64,000 nucleotides of DNA from JBBQNR01 sp963774075 (GTDB taxonomy: Bacteria > Actinomycetota > Thermoleophilia > Solirubrobacterales > JBBDJG01), in NCBI GenBank assembly GCA_963774075.1, contig CAVZDP010000005.1:536879-600878 (forward strand). The letters run 5' to 3'. Shown here in pieces: positions 24,473 through 33,133 of the stretch. The notes below the pieces were generated by a model, which was not told where the DNA came from, made no database searches, and worked only from the letters and a program-made list of their open reading frames with translations. Numbering within the stretch: the first letter of the stretch is position 1; each line of letters starts with the position of its first letter. Both the position numbers and the translations under genes were made by a program.

Positions 24473-25210
24473 CTAACCAGCGAAGCGGAAGCTGCGGAAC
24501 GGCCGCTGAAGAATGCCCTCGTCGCCCACGCGAGTGGCCGAGGGCACGTTGTCGAGGGTCGTGGCGAGCATGGTGATCATCACCCCGCGCGTCGGGCTCT
24601 CTCCCTCCGGGTAAGGCGCTCCCGGGTCCGAGGGGTCGTAAGGCTCGGGCAGCATGACGACGCGCCCGAAGAGCTGGCGCGGCGGCTTGCCTTGGCGGTT
24701 GAGGCGGGCCGTGAACGCGAACTGATACCCCTCGGCCTCGTTCACCCTCGCCCTGCCTTCGAAAGCGAGCCGGAAGCGGTCGTATCTGCGCGCGGCCTCG
24801 CGTTCGTAGCGGGTGGCCACGATCGGCATGAAGCCCGGGATCAGTCCCGGCTGGCGGCCGATCCGAAACGGCGAGACGGTGAAGCGCCCAGACAGGGTGC
24901 TGTTGATCAGCCGCTCCGCCCGCACGTAGGCGCCCGAGGGGTGGGAGATCGACATCTTGCTCGAGTGGTCGAACTCGAACGGGATCGGCGGTAGCCCTCG
25001 GGAGGCGGCTGCTTCCGCGGATTGCCGGTAGGTCTTCACCGATCCGCGCTCGCCGGCGGCCATGAAGGCGAAGCCGGCCAGGAGCAGCGCTAGCGCCAAG
25101 CCGAGCGCGACCCGCTGCCAGCGCGGAAGCGCGCGCAGCCGCGGCCGGAGCAACTCGGGAAGCGAGGGTCCGTAGTTGGGCTCACCCGCGCCTGTTCTCG
25201 TTTCCGCCAT
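24473..25210 (-). CDS. membrane-anchored hypothetical protein (245 aa)
   Basis: A protein with a 33-residue cytoplasmic N-terminus, one membrane segment (ALGLALALLLAGFAFMAAG, about residues 35-53) and an external domain of about 190 residues. The latter alternates charged beta-like stretches (IPFEFDHSSKMSISHPSG, RYDRFRLAFEGRARVNEAEG) and ends in PSATRVGDEGILQRPF. No family is recognised. It is preceded, 11 bases upstream, by a possible 32-aa membrane peptide gene on the same strand. It is convergent with the sigma-factor gene. Confidence 0.6.
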   Translation of the reverse strand: MAETRTGAGEPNYGPSLPELLRPRLRALPRWQRVALGLALALLLAGFAFMAAGERGSVKTYRQSAEAAASRGLPPIPFEFDHSSKMSISHPSGAYVRAERLINSTLSGRFTVSPFRIGRQPGLIPGFMPIVATRYEREAARRYDRFRLAFEGRARVNEAEGYQFAFTARLNRQGKPPRQLFGRVVMLPEPYDPSDPGAPYPEGESPTRGVMITMLATTLDNVPSATRVGDEGILQRPFRSFRFAG

Positions 25211-25221
25211 CGCTCAGCCGT

Positions 25222-25320
25222 CTAGAGCTTGACGATCACGATCACGGCCGAGATCAGGACGCAGATGATGATCACCACCTGCATGGCGATCCAGAATCCA
25301 GGCATCGGTTGACGCTGCAT
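25222..25320 (-). CDS. small single-span membrane protein (32 aa)
   Basis: An ORF too short for usual gene finding. It starts MQRQPMPGFW and then reads as one uninterrupted hydrophobic helix rich in Ile/Val (VVIIICVLISAVIVIV), ending in KL. ATG at 25320, stop TAG at 25222-25224. The composition is exactly that of a membrane micropeptide, and it lies immediately upstream of another membrane protein on the same strand. No clear Shine-Dalgarno is seen. Confidence 0.5.
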   Translation of the reverse strand: MQRQPMPGFWIAMQVVIIICVLISAVIVIVKL

Positions 25321-25424
25321 GGACTCGATTATGATGCGCTCGCCGCGCGACCGGCCAGGCCGTCCCGCCGCGCGAGCGCTCCACCCGAGGCGGCCTCGAG
25401 GCCGAAGCTGCCCGAGGAGTGTGA

Positions 25425-25868
25425 ATGTTCAGTCGCATCGTTGTTGGAACGGACGGATCGGAGACCGCCACCGCGGCAGTGCGCCAGGCGGCCGATCTCG
25501 CCTCGAAGCTCGGAGCCTCCCTCATCTTGGTGAGTGCCTACGAGCCGGTGTCCCAGTCTCGGCTGCGCGAGGAGCGGCTGCAGGCGCCGGCCGACCTGGA
25601 GCACGCCGTGACCCCTCGCGAGGACGTGGACGCCACACTCGCCGAGGCGGTGAAGCTCGCGAGCGAGCGAGGCGTGGAGGTGGAGACGGACGCGCGCCAG
25701 GGCGACCCCGCCGACGCGATCCTCGACGTCGCCGAGGAGAAGAAAGCCGACCTCATCGTCGTCGGCAACAAGGGCATGACGGGCGCGAAGCGGTTCCTGC
25801 TCGGCAGTGTGCCGAACAAGGTCTCTCACCACGCTCCCTGCTCGGTTTTAATCGTAAGAACAACCTGA
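25425..25868 (+). CDS. universal stress protein, UspA family
   Basis: A 147-aa single Usp domain. The N-terminus FSRIVVGTDGSETATAAV provides the first nucleotide-binding strand, and the C-terminal GNKGMTGAKRFLLGSV followed by HHAPCSVLIV matches the ATP-binding G-2x-G-9x-G(S/T) motif, so it is expected to bind ATP. Usp proteins support survival under starvation or stress. A second upstream frame is shadow. The gene stands alone between a membrane gene and the convergent subtilase. Confidence 0.9.
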   Translation: MFSRIVVGTDGSETATAAVRQAADLASKLGASLILVSAYEPVSQSRLREERLQAPADLEHAVTPREDVDATLAEAVKLASERGVEVETDARQGDPADAILDVAEEKKADLIVVGNKGMTGAKRFLLGSVPNKVSHHAPCSVLIVRTT

Positions 25869-25934
25869 ATTTACTTAGGCGCAAATTCAGGGAGCGGTGG
25901 CGGGACGGCGACCTGGAGCTCTGACGGACGGCGC

Positions 25935-27296
25935 TCAGCGGGCCGTGGCCGCGGTCGCGTCGAGCAGCCCCCAGCCGTAGTTGCTGTCGTATCCGGGCGG
26001 GCCCATGTCGCGTGCCGTGGTTTCTAGTCGCTGCTCGATCATCGCCGGAGACGGGTTGGGGCCGAGAACGTTGGAGGCGAGCACGAGCGCGATCACGCCG
26101 GACACGTGCGGCACCGCCATCGACGTCCCCTCGTATCCGAACGGCAGCCCGAAGCGCTGGTAGCCGAAGCCGGAGAACGTGAACTGAAAGATGTCGCGGC
26201 CGGCATCCTCGAACGGGCGGCAGTTCGGGTCGCCGGCCAGGACGGCGTCGGCGCCTCCGCCCGGGGCGACCAGGTCGAGCCCCTGGCCGGTGTTCGAGTA
26301 CTCGGCCAGGCAGCCGTGCTCGGTCGTGGCGCCCACGGCGATCACGTTCCGGGCGAGCGCCGGATAGGCCACCCGAGTGTCCTCCGCATTGCCGGCGGCG
26401 CCGACAAGCGCGGCCCCGTGGCGATGGGCGTAGCGGATCGCCGAAATCACGTCCGGGATCTGGGACGCCGTCAGGCCGATGTCGAACTCGAAGCTCATGT
26501 TGATGATGTCGGCGCCGCGGCGGGCGGCGAAGCGGATGCCCCGGGCGATCGTCGCCACGTCGCCCTTGCCCTCGAAGTCGAGCACGCGCACCGGCATGAT
26601 CTTCGACTTGTAGGCGATGCCGGTCACGCCCAGCTCGTTGTTGGTCGACTGCGCGATCGTGCCGGCGATGAACGTGCCGTGTCCGTTGCGGTCGTACGGA
26701 AGGTCGCTCTGTCGCACGAAGTCGTGGCCGCGCACGAAGCGCTTGCGGTTGAGGTCGGGCGCCTTCCTGTAGCGGCGGTCGGGGCTGTGCCGGTATGCGA
26801 CACCGGTATCGAGGACCGCGACCACGACGTCCTTTCCGCCCGGACGGCCCGAGGTGATCGCGTTGTCCCAGGCGCCTGGGATGCGCGCTCCGTGGTCGTC
26901 GAGGAAGTTCCACTGGACGCCGGTCCAGCCGCCCGGGCCGGTTCGGCCGGGATCGTTCGGGATGAATGAAGTGCGAGCGACGTAGTTGGGCCGCGCGTAG
27001 CGGACCCGCTCGTCGGATTCGAGCCGGGCCGCCGTCTCCATCGTCTCGCCTCCCTCGGGGATGCGCACGCGCTGGCTCGAATCTCCGACCATGCCGGCGA
27101 AGTGAACGCCGGCGCGGCGGCGCGCCTCCCGGCGCTCCGCTCTCGTGCTGCCCGGCGCGTAGCGAACGAGCAACTCTCCGTCCTGGAAGGAAGCGCGGGC
27201 CGAGGCTTCGGCAGCCGCGGGCGCCGGCCCCAAAAGGCCAACAACGACGGCGACCGCTGCAGCGGCTCCGGGAACGAGAGCGTTTCGCCTAGTCAC
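25935..27296 (-). CDS. secreted subtilisin-like serine protease (S8)
   Basis: A 453-aa protease. Residues 1-29 form a signal peptide (LVPGAAAAVAVVVGLLGPAPAAA). Residues about 35-110 resemble the I9-type propeptide (ELLVRYAPGSTRAERREARR). The catalytic domain has Asp in VVAVLDTGVAYRHS, His in DRNGHGTFIAGTIA, oxyanion Asn in GAAGNAEDTR and Ser in YEGTSMAVPHVSGVIA, so the triad is complete. It should be exported and act outside or on the cell surface. No sorting signal or C-terminal anchor is visible. It is divergent from the epimerase gene. Confidence 0.92.
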   Translation of the reverse strand: MTRRNALVPGAAAAVAVVVGLLGPAPAAAEASARASFQDGELLVRYAPGSTRAERREARRRAGVHFAGMVGDSSQRVRIPEGGETMETAARLESDERVRYARPNYVARTSFIPNDPGRTGPGGWTGVQWNFLDDHGARIPGAWDNAITSGRPGGKDVVVAVLDTGVAYRHSPDRRYRKAPDLNRKRFVRGHDFVRQSDLPYDRNGHGTFIAGTIAQSTNNELGVTGIAYKSKIMPVRVLDFEGKGDVATIARGIRFAARRGADIINMSFEFDIGLTASQIPDVISAIRYAHRHGAALVGAAGNAEDTRVAYPALARNVIAVGATTEHGCLAEYSNTGQGLDLVAPGGGADAVLAGDPNCRPFEDAGRDIFQFTFSGFGYQRFGLPFGYEGTSMAVPHVSGVIALVLASNVLGPNPSPAMIEQRLETTARDMGPPGYDSNYGWGLLDATAATAR

Positions 27297-27386
27297 ACTG
27301 TCCCTGTCTCGTCCTCGATACTACAAGCCGCCTGCCCGAACCAACGCAGGCTCCAAGCGGAAGTTTCGGAAGGGTCCTAAGGTCGA

Positions 27387-28505
27387 ATGCCCGAGCCCAG
27401 CACAGTATGCGTGACCGGCGCGACGGGGTTCATCGGCGCCCACGTCGCTGCGGCCCTCAGCCGCAGCGGTGACTGGGGGCGTGTTCGCGTGACCGTCCGG
27501 GATCCGGCCCGCCTGGACGCGCTGGAAGGGGTCGACGTGGAGCCGGTCCAGGCCGATGTCCTGGAGCGTGCCTCGATGCGGCAGGCCCTCGAAGGCTGCG
27601 ACGTCCTGTTCCATACCGCCGGGATGGTGGCCTCGAGCCCGATCCGCCAGGTCTGGCGCGTAAACGCCGTCGCTCCCCGAATCGCGGTCGAGACGGCCGC
27701 CGAGATGGGAGTGCGCCGCGTGGTCCTGACCTCCAGCGTCGCTGCGATCGGGCCCGCTCCGCGAAGCCGGCCCGCCGACGAGCGCGCCGAGTACCCGACG
27801 GGTGGCGTGGGGCTGATCTATGCCGACGCCAAGCGCGAAGGCGAGGTCGCCGCGCTCGCCGCAGGCGACCGGCTGGGGGTGGAGGTCGTCGCCGTGGACC
27901 CTGCCTATGTGCTGGGCGCGCCGGTCAATCGCGCCCGGCCCGGCGAGACCTCGACACGGATCGTCAGCAACTACCTCCGTGGCCGGCTGCCGGCGATCGT
28001 GGACGCGTGGACCAACATCGTGGACGTCGAGGACGTGGCGGCGGGGCATCTGCTCGCCGCACGGTCCGGAGGCACCGGCGAGCGCTACATACTCGGCGGC
28101 CAGAATCTGCGCTGGTCCGAGGTGCTGTCGCGGGTCGCCAAGCTGTCGGGGCGCCACCACGCCGTGCTCGTGCTGCCGCCCGAGGCAGCGACCGCCGCGG
28201 CGCTTCTCAAGCGCGCACGGATCCCGGGCGTTCCGCTCGAGGGAATCCGTCTGATGGCGCCCGACTGGCGCTACTCATCCGCCAAGGCCAAGCGCGAGCT
28301 CGGTTACCGGCCACGTGGCGCCGGCGAGACGCTCGCGCGCACGGTCGACTGGTGCCTGGAGCTGATCGAGAGCGGGGCCCTGGACGGTCGCCGGCGAAGC
28401 TCGTTCGCCTTCATGACCGCCGGCGTGCGGACCAGCGAGCGGCTCGGGCTGCTCGTGCCGCTCAAGCTCGCGGGGCGGCTCGCCGGGCGCAAGACGGTGC
28501 TCTAG
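27387..28505 (+). CDS. NAD-dependent epimerase/dehydratase (extended SDR)
   Basis: A 372-aa extended short-chain dehydrogenase. TVCVTGATGFIGAHVAAAL is the NAD(P)-binding TGxxGxxG loop, VVLTSSVAAIG carries the catalytic Ser/Thr strand, and YADAKREGE the catalytic Tyr and Lys. The C-terminal part WRYSSAKAKRELGYRPRG is typical of dihydroflavonol-reductase and HpnA-like proteins, which reduce or epimerise lipid- or sugar-linked substrates. The substrate is not assigned. The stop overlaps the tadA GTG by one base, so the two are probably one operon. TAAGGT lies 3 bases before the ATG. Confidence 0.85.
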   Translation: MPEPSTVCVTGATGFIGAHVAAALSRSGDWGRVRVTVRDPARLDALEGVDVEPVQADVLERASMRQALEGCDVLFHTAGMVASSPIRQVWRVNAVAPRIAVETAAEMGVRRVVLTSSVAAIGPAPRSRPADERAEYPTGGVGLIYADAKREGEVAALAAGDRLGVEVVAVDPAYVLGAPVNRARPGETSTRIVSNYLRGRLPAIVDAWTNIVDVEDVAAGHLLAARSGGTGERYILGGQNLRWSEVLSRVAKLSGRHHAVLVLPPEAATAAALLKRARIPGVPLEGIRLMAPDWRYSSAKAKRELGYRPRGAGETLARTVDWCLELIESGALDGRRRSSFAFMTAGVRTSERLGLLVPLKLAGRLAGRKTVL

Positions 28506-28978
28506 TGGCCCCACATCGGAGCCACTTCTTCCCGCGCGACGAGTACTACATGAGGCTCGCTCTCCGGGAGGCCGAGCGAGCGCTCGAGCACGAGGACGTG
28601 CCGATCGGGGCCGTTGTCGTGCGCGACGGCGAGGTGCTGGCGGCCGCGCGGAACGAGCGCGAGCTGCGCTCCGACCCGACGGCGCACGCGGAGATCCTCG
28701 CTCTGCGAGAGGCCGGAGCCAAGCTCGGTGGCTGGCGCATCACCGACGCCGTCCTCTACGTGACGATCGAGCCCTGCGCGATGTGCGCGGGCGCGATCGT
28801 GTGGGCGAAGGTACCGCGGGTGGTCTACGGCGCGCCCGATCCGAAGACCGGCGCGGCAGGCAGCGTCCTCGACGTGCTGGGCGAGCAGCGCCTGAACTGG
28901 CAGCCGGAGGTCGCCGGCGGACTCCTTGCGGAGGAGTGCGGCGCGCTCCTGTCGAGCTTCTTCGCGCCGCGGCGGTGA
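28505..28978 (+). CDS. tadA: tRNA-specific adenosine deaminase TadA
   Basis: A 157-aa cytidine-deaminase-fold enzyme that converts A34 to inosine in tRNA-Arg(ACG). Zinc ligands and proton shuttle are present: DPTAHAEILALREA (His-Ala-Glu) and IEPCAMCAGAIVWAKV (PCxxC). The N-terminal RDEYYMRLALREAERALEHEDVP-type helix is typical of TadA and distinguishes it from nucleoside deaminases. The start is GTG 28505, overlapping the SDR stop (TAGTG). A serine tRNA gene follows downstream. Confidence 0.9.
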   Translation: MAPHRSHFFPRDEYYMRLALREAERALEHEDVPIGAVVVRDGEVLAAARNERELRSDPTAHAEILALREAGAKLGGWRITDAVLYVTIEPCAMCAGAIVWAKVPRVVYGAPDPKTGAAGSVLDVLGEQRLNWQPEVAGGLLAEECGALLSSFFAPRR

Positions 28979-29054
28979 GCGCGGCCGCCTGACCGAGATC
29001 GCCCCGCGCCGCTCGCTAATCGAGACTGGACGCGAGCTCGAGCGAGCGTCACTT

Positions 29055-29089
29055 GACTGTAGGTGCCCGCCGAAGGCGGCTAGATATGC
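29055..29089 (-). repeat. dispersed palindromic repeat, copy B
   Basis: Inverted copy of the module at 24387: read on the minus strand it has GCATATCTAG, the CCGCC-TTC-GGCGG palindrome and GCACCTACAGTC. It ends eight bases before tRNA-Ser. Confidence 0.6.
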
Positions 29090-29096
29090 TGGTGAC

Positions 29097-29185
29097 GGAG
29101 GGGTGCCGGAGCGGTTGAACGGGGCGGTCTCGAAAACCGTTGCGGGCCTTTCGGTCCGCCGAGGGTTCGAATCCCTCCCCCTCCG
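29097..29185 (+). tRNA. tRNA-Ser (CGA)
   Basis: An 89-nt class II tRNA. Acceptor GGAGGGG pairs with CCCCTCC, discriminator G. Anticodon loop CTCGAAA gives anticodon CGA. A long variable arm (GCGGGCC-TTTC-GGTCCGC) and a GGTTCGAATCC T arm are present. Confidence 0.95.
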
Positions 29186-29192
29186 CTTTCAG

Positions 29193-29537
29193 TCAGCTCT
29201 TCTTCGCGTCGACCGCTCGCTGGAGCTGACCCTTGTTCATCCGTGAGCGCCCGGAGATGTTGAGGTGCCTCGCCTCGTTGTAGAGCTGATCGCGGGTCCG
29301 ACCACGAGGACCCCGGCTACCCGAGCGCATGCCGCCACGCCGACCGGAGGAGACGTCCTTGGTCGAGGTCCGCGACCTCGTTCGCGACTCACCTGCCCGC
29401 GCCCGCTCCTTGTTGACGGTCCGGGCCGCGATCTCCTCGGCCTTGTCCTCAGATCGTCCCTGTTCGAGCTGGCTCTCCTTTATGTGCTCGTACTGGCGAC
29501 TGCGTTTGCTCCCCTTCTTCACTCCGCGTGGCGGCAT
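29193..29537 (-). CDS. small basic protein with Rho-N/SAP-like C-terminus ('plasmid stabilization' family)
   Basis: A 114-aa very basic protein from ATG 29537 (AGGAGGTCGACCTG upstream). The N-terminal half (PPRGVKKGSKRSRQYEHIKE, then RSEDKAEEIAARTVNKERAR) matches small actinobacterial proteins annotated as plasmid stabilization proteins. The C-terminal RTRDQLYNEARHLNISGRSR followed by MNKGQLQRAVD is a SAP/Rho-N-like helix-loop-helix that binds nucleic acid. A chromatin- or RNA-binding role is likely; nothing here indicates a plasmid. A longer frame upstream is rejected as Arg/Pro-rich. Confidence 0.7.
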   Translation of the reverse strand: MPPRGVKKGSKRSRQYEHIKESQLEQGRSEDKAEEIAARTVNKERARAGESRTRSRTSTKDVSSGRRGGMRSGSRGPRGRTRDQLYNEARHLNISGRSRMNKGQLQRAVDAKKS

Positions 29538-29637
29538 CAGGTCGACCTCCTGTTTTTCTAGTGACCTACCACCGATACCCGGGTTCGGCCACCAACACAC
29601 CGACCTTCCGGGGCCTTCGCCGGGACGCGGCCCGGCT

Positions 29638-30057
29638 TCAGCCGGTCGAGGACTCGAGCGCCTCGAGCGCCTCGTCCTCGTCGGTGTAGCCACACCCCCA
29701 CACCAGCTTGTCTTCCTCGACTCGCCAGACCCAGTGCGCCGGCGAGTCGATCAGCAGGCCGTCGGCGCCGTGGGCGTAGATGCGGCCCGTCACCAGCACG
29801 TGGTCGCCGACGGTCAGGTGCTTCTGCGGGATCACCCTGAGCTCCGTCCACACTCGCGAGACATCACCGAAGTAGGCTCGGATCCCCTCGTGACCCCTGT
29901 ACGGCTGGCCCCCTCGCGCGAGCGCGGACGTGCCCTGGGGATAGAACTCGATCCGCGGGTGGGCGACCTCGACGAACGCGTCCACGTCACGCCGCGAGAA
30001 GGCGTCGAGCGCCTTCTCGATCAGCGAGATCGCTTGCTTTGACTCCTGCTCGGGCAC
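29638..30057 (-). CDS. SnoaL/NTF2-like protein
   Basis: A 139-aa cone-shaped alpha+beta barrel protein of the SnoaL-like superfamily. It opens with the amphipathic helix ISLIEKALDAFSRRDVDAFVEV, then HPRIEFYPQG, a second helix GHEGIRAYFGDVSRVW and strands HVLVTGRIYAHG and PAHWVWRVEEDKLVWG. There is no fixed catalytic set in the family; members are isomerases, hydrolases or binding proteins. It is one of at least seven paralogues or fragments in this window. A hairpin terminator of the upstream gene lies before it. Confidence 0.75.
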   Translation of the reverse strand: MPEQESKQAISLIEKALDAFSRRDVDAFVEVAHPRIEFYPQGTSALARGGQPYRGHEGIRAYFGDVSRVWTELRVIPQKHLTVGDHVLVTGRIYAHGADGLLIDSPAHWVWRVEEDKLVWGCGYTDEDEALEALESSTG

Positions 30058-30151
30058 TTCAGTTCCTGGAGCCGGGGGACACCGGCCCGGCGGGGGAACG
30101 ATAGGGCAGCAGGAAGCCCGGCCCCGCCGTCACTGCTCCCGGAACGTAAGA

Positions 30152-30183
30152 AGGCCGGGAGCGAGTCTCCTCACTCCCGGCCT
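30152..30183 (-). terminator. hairpin after the secreted Cys-rich protein gene
   Basis: Perfect 10-bp inverted repeat AGGCCGGGAG / CTCCCGGCCT with a 12-base loop, followed on the minus strand by TCTTACG. It lies about 50 bases after the stop at 30233 and separates that gene from the SnoaL gene. Confidence 0.65.
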
Positions 30184-30232
30184 CTGAGGCGCGCTCAGCG
30201 CGCTGCTCTCCCCCCTCTGGGGTTCATTCTTC

Positions 30233-31093
30233 TTACGGAATGAAGATTCCCTGCTCCGCGGTCTTGGTCTCGTCACCCGTTCCACAGAACGGCGGGCAGG
30301 GGAGTCCGGTGATGTCGATATTGCCGTCCGGACCCGAGTCCCTGATCCGGATGTTGTGGATCGCGACGATGCCGCGCTGCATCTCCTTGACCGTACCGGC
30401 CAGCAGCGTGTCGATCGTCGTGTTCACGGTGCAGTTGGAGCCGTTCGCGCCAGCCGTAGCCACGCACGGACCGATCGGTACCGAGAACGTCAGGTCGCTC
30501 ACTGTCGCGACGCCACATCCAGTACCTGTGCCGTTACCGCAGACGGTCGCCGGGTTGCCGTTCGAGTGGTCGCTGATGCGAATTATCGACTGCGAGATCA
30601 GCTTCCCGGTGTAGTCACCGCCCGCGACCGGGCAGACCGTGCCGAACGTCACCGCACAACGGACGTCGGTCGCCGAGCCCGCGACCCTGATGTCCTCGGA
30701 GTCACCCGCCGTGAGCGAGCACGGCGGCTGCTCACCTGCGGTTGCACCCGCTGCGAGGTTGCAGATCACGTCCAGACGTGCCGATCCCGAGCCGGCGCCG
30801 GTGGTCCCCGTCGTGATCGTGGTGGACTTCAGAGTCGGCGGCGTACAGGACGGCGCCGTCAGGGGCGCTATGTGTGTCGCGTTCGGTGTGGCCGGGGCCG
30901 GGTCATCGGCCGTCGTCGCACCACCACACTTGTTGTACGCCGGGACGAGCGGCACACGGAACGGCGAGCCTCCTCCCGGGCGCGGATGAGTCGCAAGCGC
31001 GACGCTTCCGAGCAACAGCGCAAAGAGCGCGGAAATTCCCACCAGAACAGGCATCCTCCGTCTCAAAGCAGAGCGACGGTCAGCATTAGCCAT
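30233..31093 (-). CDS. secreted hypothetical protein (286 aa)
   Basis: Starts at ATG 31093 after GGGAGGTTTG. Residues 1-34 are a signal peptide (MPVLVGISALFALLLGSVALA). The mature part is Thr/Gly/Ala-rich and beta-strand-like, with about ten Cys that could form disulfides (YNKCGGATT, VICNLAAG, GTVCPVAGG, CGNGTGTGCGVA, LPCPPFCGTGDE). No catalytic motif is seen. It resembles secreted proteins found repeatedly in Thermoleophilia whose function is not known. The longer reading frame to 31171 is not supported. Confidence 0.6.
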   Translation of the reverse strand: MANADRRSALRRRMPVLVGISALFALLLGSVALATHPRPGGGSPFRVPLVPAYNKCGGATTADDPAPATPNATHIAPLTAPSCTPPTLKSTTITTGTTGAGSGSARLDVICNLAAGATAGEQPPCSLTAGDSEDIRVAGSATDVRCAVTFGTVCPVAGGDYTGKLISQSIIRISDHSNGNPATVCGNGTGTGCGVATVSDLTFSVPIGPCVATAGANGSNCTVNTTIDTLLAGTVKEMQRGIVAIHNIRIRDSGPDGNIDITGLPCPPFCGTGDETKTAEQGIFIP

Positions 31094-31320
31094 CAAACCT
31101 CCCTCGTTTTCCCTCCAACCTCTGGCAGGCAGAGCGTCCCACAGCCGGCCACCCATGGTCGTGAAGGCCACGTAAGGATTGGCGCCCCGATCATGAAGAT
31201 TGCATGAAGGGGCGCGCGGGTTGTGTGGAGCGAACGGCCGGTTCTGTCATAGCTCGTTGTCTGTCTGGTCCGTCTATATTCAGTGCCGCCGTCCCATTCG
31301 TCGGGGCAGCCGACACGGGC

Positions 31321-32871
31321 ATGGACTACGCCAGCTTCGCCTCGCAGATCTCGTTTCGGGTCCTCAAGCCGAATGCCGGCCGCGGGCCCGACCGCCGCTT
31401 CGCGGTGCCGCGCCCGGAGGGTCCCGACGCGCGCCTGCTGGAGCTTCCGTACGCCCCCTTCGACGTCTTCAACACGGTCCTGCCCGCCGACCAGCCGGCG
31501 CTCGAGCGCCGGCTGGCGCAGGCGCTGGAGACCCCTCGCATGTCGACCTTCGCGCTCTCCTCGCTGATCAATCGTGCTGTCGGGGCGATGCCCGACGGCG
31601 CCGTCTTCGTCAACGTCGGGGTTTGGGTTGGGTTCAGTCTGTACTCCGGGATGGTCGGCAACGACGAAAAGGTTTGCGTCGGAATCGACAACTTCTCGGA
31701 GTTCGGTGGCCCGCGCGACGCTTTCATGAGTCGCTTCGAGCGCTTCAAGCGACCGGCCCACAGCTTCCACGAGATGGACTATCTCGACTACTTCGCCGAG
31801 CTTCACGGCGAGCAGCCGATCGGGGTCTACTTCTACGACGGGGACCACGCGTACGAGCATCAGCTGAAGGGGCTCCAGGTAGCGGAGCCGTATTTCACGG
31901 AAGGTTGCATCGTGTTCGTCGACGACACCAACTGGGCGCCGCCGCACGACGCCACCTACGACTTCATGAAATCGAGCGCACGCGAGTATGAGGTGCTGCT
32001 CGACCAGCGGACGGGATGCAACGTGCACCCGACTTTCTGGAACGGCTTGATCGTCTTGCGGGCTGGTCCCAGGAAGGCAGAGGGGTCCTCGAGCGCGCCG
32101 ACGCGGCCTGAGGTTCGGCGCGTGCCGAGGCTGCCGGAGTACGGCCCGATCTCCACCGACCCCGAGCCACCGCTCGTCTCCGTCGTGCTGCACAACCGCG
32201 TGCCGGACCCCGAGCTGCTGGAGGCGGCGGTGGAGGCCGCGGTCCAGCAGACATGGCCCGCGCTCGAGGTGATCGTCGCCGACGAGACGGCGACGGATGC
32301 CACCGACGCGGTGCTGCAGGCCTACGGGGACCGGCTCACCTACCTCGCCGCGGACGAGGATGATGGCGACCTGCTCGAGCGGGCCACCGCCGCAAGCAGC
32401 GGCGACTTCATCGCGTTTGCTTCGACCGACACCCCGCTTCGACCCACTGCCGTGCACGTGGGCTTGGCGTTCCCCCGCTTCGCGCAGTTCAATGGCGCAC
32501 AGGCGCTCGTGAGCTACGAGCGCCTGGAGCAGAGTCTCGAGCTATCGGACGAGATAGCCGCCGCGGTGCCCGCCGGCGAGGCATTCGCCCTCGTCAACGA
32601 AGCGCTCCTGATGCCCAACATGGTCAGCTCGCGAAAGCCGATCCCGTTCTTCGCCAGCGACGGCAAGCCGCCGGTCAGCGCGCCGGTCGATGACGCCGCC
32701 GCGGTGGAGGAGGTCGAGCGCCTGCGCCGCTCGGGCGCCGGCTTCGTGGTGTTCACCTGGCCCGCCTTCGGCTGGCTCGAGCGCTACCCCGGCCTCCACG
32801 AGCACCTGCGCTCAACCGCGAGCTGCCCGGTCGAGAACGATCGCCTCGTGGTATTCGACCTGCGCGGCTGA
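31321..32871 (+). CDS. class I methyltransferase-like domain fused to a family 2 glycosyltransferase domain
   Basis: A 516-aa two-domain protein from ATG 31321. Residues about 70-245 form a Methyltransf_24-like SAM domain: VFVNVGVWVGFSLYSGM in place of the glycine loop, GIDNFSEFGG and YFYDGDHAYEHQ, a family hallmark. From about residue 270 a GT-A fold begins with PLVSVVLHNRVPDPELLEAAV and VIVADETATDATDAVLQAYG, as in GT2 enzymes; the metal motif region reads FASTDTPLRP, so a classical DxD is uncertain. The pair may modify and extend a surface glycan. There are no other glycan genes adjacent. Confidence 0.7.
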   Translation: MDYASFASQISFRVLKPNAGRGPDRRFAVPRPEGPDARLLELPYAPFDVFNTVLPADQPALERRLAQALETPRMSTFALSSLINRAVGAMPDGAVFVNVGVWVGFSLYSGMVGNDEKVCVGIDNFSEFGGPRDAFMSRFERFKRPAHSFHEMDYLDYFAELHGEQPIGVYFYDGDHAYEHQLKGLQVAEPYFTEGCIVFVDDTNWAPPHDATYDFMKSSAREYEVLLDQRTGCNVHPTFWNGLIVLRAGPRKAEGSSSAPTRPEVRRVPRLPEYGPISTDPEPPLVSVVLHNRVPDPELLEAAVEAAVQQTWPALEVIVADETATDATDAVLQAYGDRLTYLAADEDDGDLLERATAASSGDFIAFASTDTPLRPTAVHVGLAFPRFAQFNGAQALVSYERLEQSLELSDEIAAAVPAGEAFALVNEALLMPNMVSSRKPIPFFASDGKPPVSAPVDDAAAVEEVERLRRSGAGFVVFTWPAFGWLERYPGLHEHLRSTASCPVENDRLVVFDLRG

Positions 32872-32978
32872 GCCGCCCAAGCGCGGCCGAGCGGGATCAG
32901 CACCCGCTGCTAGGCTCTGCCCGCGGGCCGCACCCCTCGCCTTCAGGGGCCGTCGGGTAGGCGGCGGCCGCGCTTCGC

Positions 32979-33070
32979 GGAGAGGTGTCCGAGCGGCTTA
33001 AGGAGCGCGACTGGAAATCGCGTGGGCGGGGTATTCCCCTGCCTCGAGGGTTCGAATCCCTCCCTCTCCG
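32979..33070 (+). tRNA. tRNA-Ser (GGA)
   Basis: A 92-nt class II tRNA: acceptor GGAGAGG paired with CCTCTCC, discriminator G, anticodon loop CTGGAAA (anticodon GGA), extended variable arm and GGTTCGAATCC T arm. Confidence 0.95.
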
Positions 33071-33133
33071 CCTCCCTCTCGGCCCCCGTCCGGCGGCGCA
33101 GGTTCGGGCTTCAGGAACCGCGCGAAGCGTCCG

